A stretch of 64,000 nt of DNA, taken from positions 62,001 through 126,000 of the forward strand of contig NZ_JNNU01000005.1 in NCBI RefSeq assembly GCF_000732195.1. The letters run 5' to 3'. Positions 61,351 through 64,000 of the stretch are shown here, in pieces. The first letter of the stretch is position 1; every line of letters starts with the position of its first letter. Position numbers and translations under genes: made by a program. This stretch comes from Neorhizobium vignae (GTDB taxonomy: Bacteria > Pseudomonadota > Alphaproteobacteria > Rhizobiales > Rhizobiaceae). The notes under the pieces are model-generated. The model was given only the letters and a program-made list of their open reading frames with translations, was not told where the DNA came from and did no database searches.

Positions 61351-61362
61351 TGGTATATGCCA
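61351..61362. promoter_or_regulatory. Possible MarR operator between the SDR and MarR genes
   Basis: TGGTATATGCCA is an imperfect 12-bp palindrome in the divergent region, next to an AT-rich run (CTATATATG) that could be a -10 element. MarR-family dimers typically bind such sites, but this is only a candidate. Confidence 0.3.
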
Positions 61363-61474
61363 CTATATATGAAAGGCACGATTTGAAGCTGCAAGGGGCG
61401 GCCGCAAATTTTTCATCGGAGTGGAAGGGCCAGCCAAAAGCGGGCATTGTCCCGCGACAGGATCGGAACGAGAC

Positions 61475-61963
61475 ATGACGGACAAAGACAAGCAGGACAG
61501 GCAGGGGCAGAACGAAGACGGCGTCTGGCTTCACTGCAACAATACCGCAGTGCGCCGTGCCTCGCGGCATCTCGGCCAGCTCTACGAGGATGCAATGGGC
61601 GATACAGGCCTCAAAGGAACGCAGTTCTCCCTGCTGTCGCAGATCGCCAGATCCAACGAGCCCACGTTGAAAAACCTCGCGGAGGCGATGGTCATGGACC
61701 TCTCGGCGCTCGGCCATACGCTGAAGCCGTTGATCCGCGACGGACTGGTGGAGCTGGAGCCCGATGCCCAGGACCGCCGCGCCAAACGCGTGCGTCTGAC
61801 GGAGGCAGGCGCAGCCACGCAGCGCGACCTCACCGCCCGCTGGCAGATCGCCCAGGACCGCTTCGACGAGGCATTCGGCAAGGAAAAGTCGGAGGAATTG
61901 CGACGCACGCTGGCGTTCATTTCGTCGGGCGAATTCGCGAAGGCCTTCAAGCGGGATGACTGA
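61475..61963 (+). CDS. MarR family transcriptional regulator
   Basis: A 162-residue winged-helix protein. The DNA-recognition region TLKNLAEAMVMDLSALGHTLKPLIRDGLVE is followed by the wing (PDAQDRRAKRVRLTEAG), the classic MarR arrangement. A polar N-terminal head (TDKDKQDRQGQNED) precedes it. The ATG at 61475 is chosen over a frame open from 61421. It probably represses itself and the divergent SDR gene. Confidence 0.92.
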   Translation: MTDKDKQDRQGQNEDGVWLHCNNTAVRRASRHLGQLYEDAMGDTGLKGTQFSLLSQIARSNEPTLKNLAEAMVMDLSALGHTLKPLIRDGLVELEPDAQDRRAKRVRLTEAGAATQRDLTARWQIAQDRFDEAFGKEKSEELRRTLAFISSGEFAKAFKRDD

Positions 61964-61983
61964 AAGGTCGGCAGTCTCGCCCC

Positions 61984-62328
61984 TCAGACCCTGATCACAT
62001 AATCCTTGCGAGTCGTTTCAACGACTTCCCAGGTTCCCTTGAAGCCTGGTCTGAGGATCATGCTGTCGCCCGCCTTCAGGTGGACCGCCGCGCCGCCCTC
62101 CTCGGTGACGATCGAATGACCGGAGAGGATGTGGAAATATTCCCACTCCTCATAAACGATCCGCCATTTGCCGGGCGTCGCTTCCCATATGCCGGCATAG
62201 AGCCCGCCGTCGGCTTCCTCGACGTTCCAGGTGCGGAATGTCGGGGTGCCGGAGACCAGCCTGTCCGGTGCCGGGGCGCCCTCTTCCGGCGCGATGGACG
62301 AGAGGTCGAATTTGATCCAGGCGCTCAT
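61984..62328 (-). CDS. Cupin domain protein
   Basis: A 114-residue single-domain cupin (DUF861/Cupin_3-like). The first motif is GIWEATPGKWRIVYEEWEYFHILSG and the second VHLKAGDSMILRPGFKGTWEVVE, typical of a small beta-barrel that binds a metal or sugar-like ligand. Metal ligands are partly replaced (E, E, H). It is convergent with the MarR gene and 82 bp downstream of metY on the same strand. Confidence 0.88.
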   Translation of the reverse strand: MSAWIKFDLSSIAPEEGAPAPDRLVSGTPTFRTWNVEEADGGLYAGIWEATPGKWRIVYEEWEYFHILSGHSIVTEEGGAAVHLKAGDSMILRPGFKGTWEVVETTRKDYVIRV

Positions 62329-62409
62329 TGTTGGGTCCCCTTTGCCACCGGCTTCCGGCGGACGATTGACGGCGGATTCGTCGCCTCACCAGCGCTGTTA
62401 TCCCTTCTC

Positions 62410-63693
62410 TCAGATCTTCGACAAGGCCTGGTCGAGGTCGGCGATGATGTCGGCGGCGTCCTCGATGCCGATCGACAGGCGCACCACGTCCGGCCCGGCG
62501 CCGGCGGCGATCTGCTGTTCTTCGCTCAACTGCCGGTGCGTCGTCGAGGCCGGGTGGATGACCAGCGAACGGGTGTCGCCGATATTGGCGAGGTGGGAGA
62601 ACAGCTGCAGGCCTTCAACGAGCGTCTTGCCCGCCTCGTAGCCGCCCGTGACGCCGAAGGTGAAGACCGCGCCGGCACCCTTCGGCGAATATCGCATCTG
62701 CAGGGCGTGGTTCGGGTCGTCTTCGAGGCCGGAATAGCTGACCCAGGCGACCTTCGGATGCGCCTTCAGCCATTTCGCGACAGCGGCGGCATTGTCGCAA
62801 TGTTTCTGCATGCGCAATGGCAGCGTTTCGATGCCGGTCAGGATCATGAAGGCGTTGAAGGGCGAGATCGCAGGCCCGATATCGCGCAGGCCCAGCACGC
62901 GGCAGGCGATGGCGAAGCCGATATTGCCGAAAGCCTGATAGAGGACGACGCCGCCATATTCTGCGCGCGGTTCCGAGAGCATCGGGTAATTGCCAGATTT
63001 CGACCAGTTGAACGTGCCCCCGTCAACGATCACGCCGCCCATGGAATTGCCGTGGCCGCCCATGAACTTGGTCAGCGAATGGATGACGATATCCGCGCCG
63101 TGTTCGAGCGGGCGGACGAGATAGGGGGTCGCCATCGTGTTGTCGACGATCAGCGGAATGCCGCGTCTTTGCGCAACCTCGGCAATCGCCGCGATGTCCA
63201 CGAACGTGCCGGCGGGATTGGCGAGGCTCTCGATGAAGATCGCGCGGGTACGCTCGTCGATGCCGGCCTCGAAGCTTGCCGGATCGTCGGTATCGGCCCA
63301 GCGCACCTGCCAGTCAAAACTCCTGAACGCATTGCCGAACTGGTTGATGGAGCCGCCATAGAGCTTTCGCGCGGCGATGAAATTGTCGCCGGGCTGCATG
63401 ATCGTGTGGAAGGTCAGCATCTGAGCCGCATGGCCCGAGGCCACCGCGAGCGCCGCAGTGCCGCCTTCAAGCGCCGCCACCCGCTCTTCCAGCACCGCCT
63501 GGGTCGGGTTCATGATGCGGGTGTAGATATTGCCGAACTGCTGCAGGCCGAAAAGGGCAGCGGCGTGGTCCGCATCGTTGAAGACGAAAGACGTCGTCTG
63601 GTAGATCGGCGTCGCCCGAGCGCCGGTCGTCGGATCGGGCTGCGCGCCCGCATGCACCGCCAGCGTCGAAAACCCCGGATTGAGTGTCGGCAT
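62410..63693 (-). CDS. metY: O-acetylhomoserine sulfhydrylase (aminocarboxypropyltransferase)
   Basis: A 427-residue PLP enzyme of the Cys/Met metabolism family. The PLP lysine is K209 in [11 protein letters not shown]. The N-terminal [23 protein letters not shown] is the MetY signature, and the C-terminal SRFSxGIE-type segment reads [14 protein letters not shown]. It makes homocysteine or methionine precursors from O-acetylhomoserine and sulfide (or methanethiol). The RBS GGGGAGGGA precedes the ATG. MetZ-type O-succinylhomoserine enzymes are a less likely alternative. Confidence 0.92.
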   Translation of the reverse strand: MPTLNPGFSTLAVHAGAQPDPTTGARATPIYQTTSFVFNDADHAAALFGLQQFGNIYTRIMNPTQAVLEERVAALEGGTAALAVASGHAAQMLTFHTIMQPGDNFIAARKLYGGSINQFGNAFRSFDWQVRWADTDDPASFEAGIDERTRAIFIESLANPAGTFVDIAAIAEVAQRRGIPLIVDNTMATPYLVRPLEHGADIVIHSLTKFMGGHGNSMGGVIVDGGTFNWSKSGNYPMLSEPRAEYGGVVLYQAFGNIGFAIACRVLGLRDIGPAISPFNAFMILTGIETLPLRMQKHCDNAAAVAKWLKAHPKVAWVSYSGLEDDPNHALQMRYSPKGAGAVFTFGVTGGYEAGKTLVEGLQLFSHLANIGDTRSLVIHPASTTHRQLSEEQQIAAGAGPDVVRLSIGIEDAADIIADLDQALSKI

Positions 63694-63817
63694 TTTAGTC
63701 CCTCCCCTTCAAATGGCGCATGGTTGTTCGCGCACCAGCAGACCCCGGCGGTTGATCGCAATCAAGGTATATCGTTCTCCGGAATCTATCCTCTGAAGAA
63801 ATAGAGAGGAGATTGCG

Positions 63818-64000
63818 ATGGACAATACAATTCCCACCCTTGATCCCACCCCGGAAAATCTCACCGGCAGGCTGAAGCGCTGGTGTTCCGCCACGTGGGC
63901 GGCGATCAACGAAGCCAAGCTTCTTGCCAGCCTCGACGACGAAACCGTCAAGCTGCTGGCGCAGGACAACGCCTTGTCGGAGCAGGAACTGCGCGAGCTC
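63818..64000 (+). CDS. Small protein cut by the window edge, DUF6455-like
   Basis: Sixty-one codons are visible from the ATG at 63818 (GAGAGGAG eight bases upstream), with no stop before the end of the window. The residues (MDNTIPTLDPTPENLTGRL, then KRWCSATWAAINEAK and ALSEQELREL) suggest a helical protein with one Cys and possible DUF6455-type relations, which is weakly supported. It is divergent from metY. Confidence 0.6.
   Translation, partial: MDNTIPTLDPTPENLTGRLKRWCSATWAAINEAKLLASLDDETVKLLAQDNALSEQELREL

Overview
The window is a GC-rich segment of an alphaproteobacterial chromosome, most likely from the Rhizobiaceae. The evidence is a nuoA-N operon with alphaproteobacterial extras running into birA, RNase J and methylmalonyl-CoA epimerase; a clpP-clpX-lon-hupB block; CTTGNN-N17 tRNA promoters; and small rhizobial-type orphan genes. 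There are no rRNA genes, insertion sequences or CRISPR arrays.

Layout. (1) 1-19,576, minus strand: one long collinear block nuoA-B-C-D-[85-aa secreted protein]-E-F-[helix-hairpin-helix protein]-G-H-I-J-K-L-M-N-birA-rnj-mce-DUF1467. It encodes respiratory complex I with two non-canonical embedded genes, then biotin ligase, RNase J and propionyl-CoA pathway genes. (2) 19,841-20,417: two nearly identical tRNA-Asp(GTC) genes on the minus strand and tRNA-Val(TAC) on the plus strand. (3) 20,848-22,753, plus strand: a two-gene module resembling phage tail-spike proteins, with a pectate-lyase-type beta-helix. (4) 22,780-38,860, minus strand: a polysaccharide synthesis and export cluster. An outer-membrane export lipoprotein and a Wzc/ExoP-like co-polymerase/kinase are followed by gmd, fcl, a WcaI-like transferase, a GT2-like transferase, a Wzx-like flippase, a Wzy-like polymerase, a CgeB-like transferase, two GT4 transferases, a WcaF-like acetyltransferase and a terminal GT2. 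The product is predicted to be an acetylated polymer containing GDP-fucose-derived sugar. (5) 39,163-49,020: a PPP-type phosphatase, a DUF6030-like membrane protein, a YhaN/YhaO (SbcC/SbcD-like) pair, an aldo/keto reductase and a secreted phytase-like beta-propeller protein. (6) 49,202-54,704, minus strand: hupB, lon, clpX and clpP. (7) 55,068-64,000: a membrane diguanylate cyclase, gamma-glutamyltranspeptidase, a CYTH-like protein, a P450, an SDR/MarR divergent pair, a cupin, MetY-type sulfhydrylase and a truncated small gene.

How it fits together. In many alphaproteobacteria clpP-clpX-lon-hup lies next to a tRNA and then nuo (recalled, not searched). Here roughly 29 kb of accessory genes, mainly the polysaccharide cluster and the tail-spike-like module, separate hupB from tRNA-Val. 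Two genes in that cluster are frame-disrupted. The co-polymerase/tyrosine kinase is split at a (GGCGC)3 pentanucleotide tandem repeat, where two units would restore one continuous protein. One GT4 glycosyltransferase lacks a single G. The first looks like a slippage-prone on/off site for polymer assembly; the second could be a genuine mutation or a sequencing error. These, with the embedded nuo genes, are the most interesting parts of the window.
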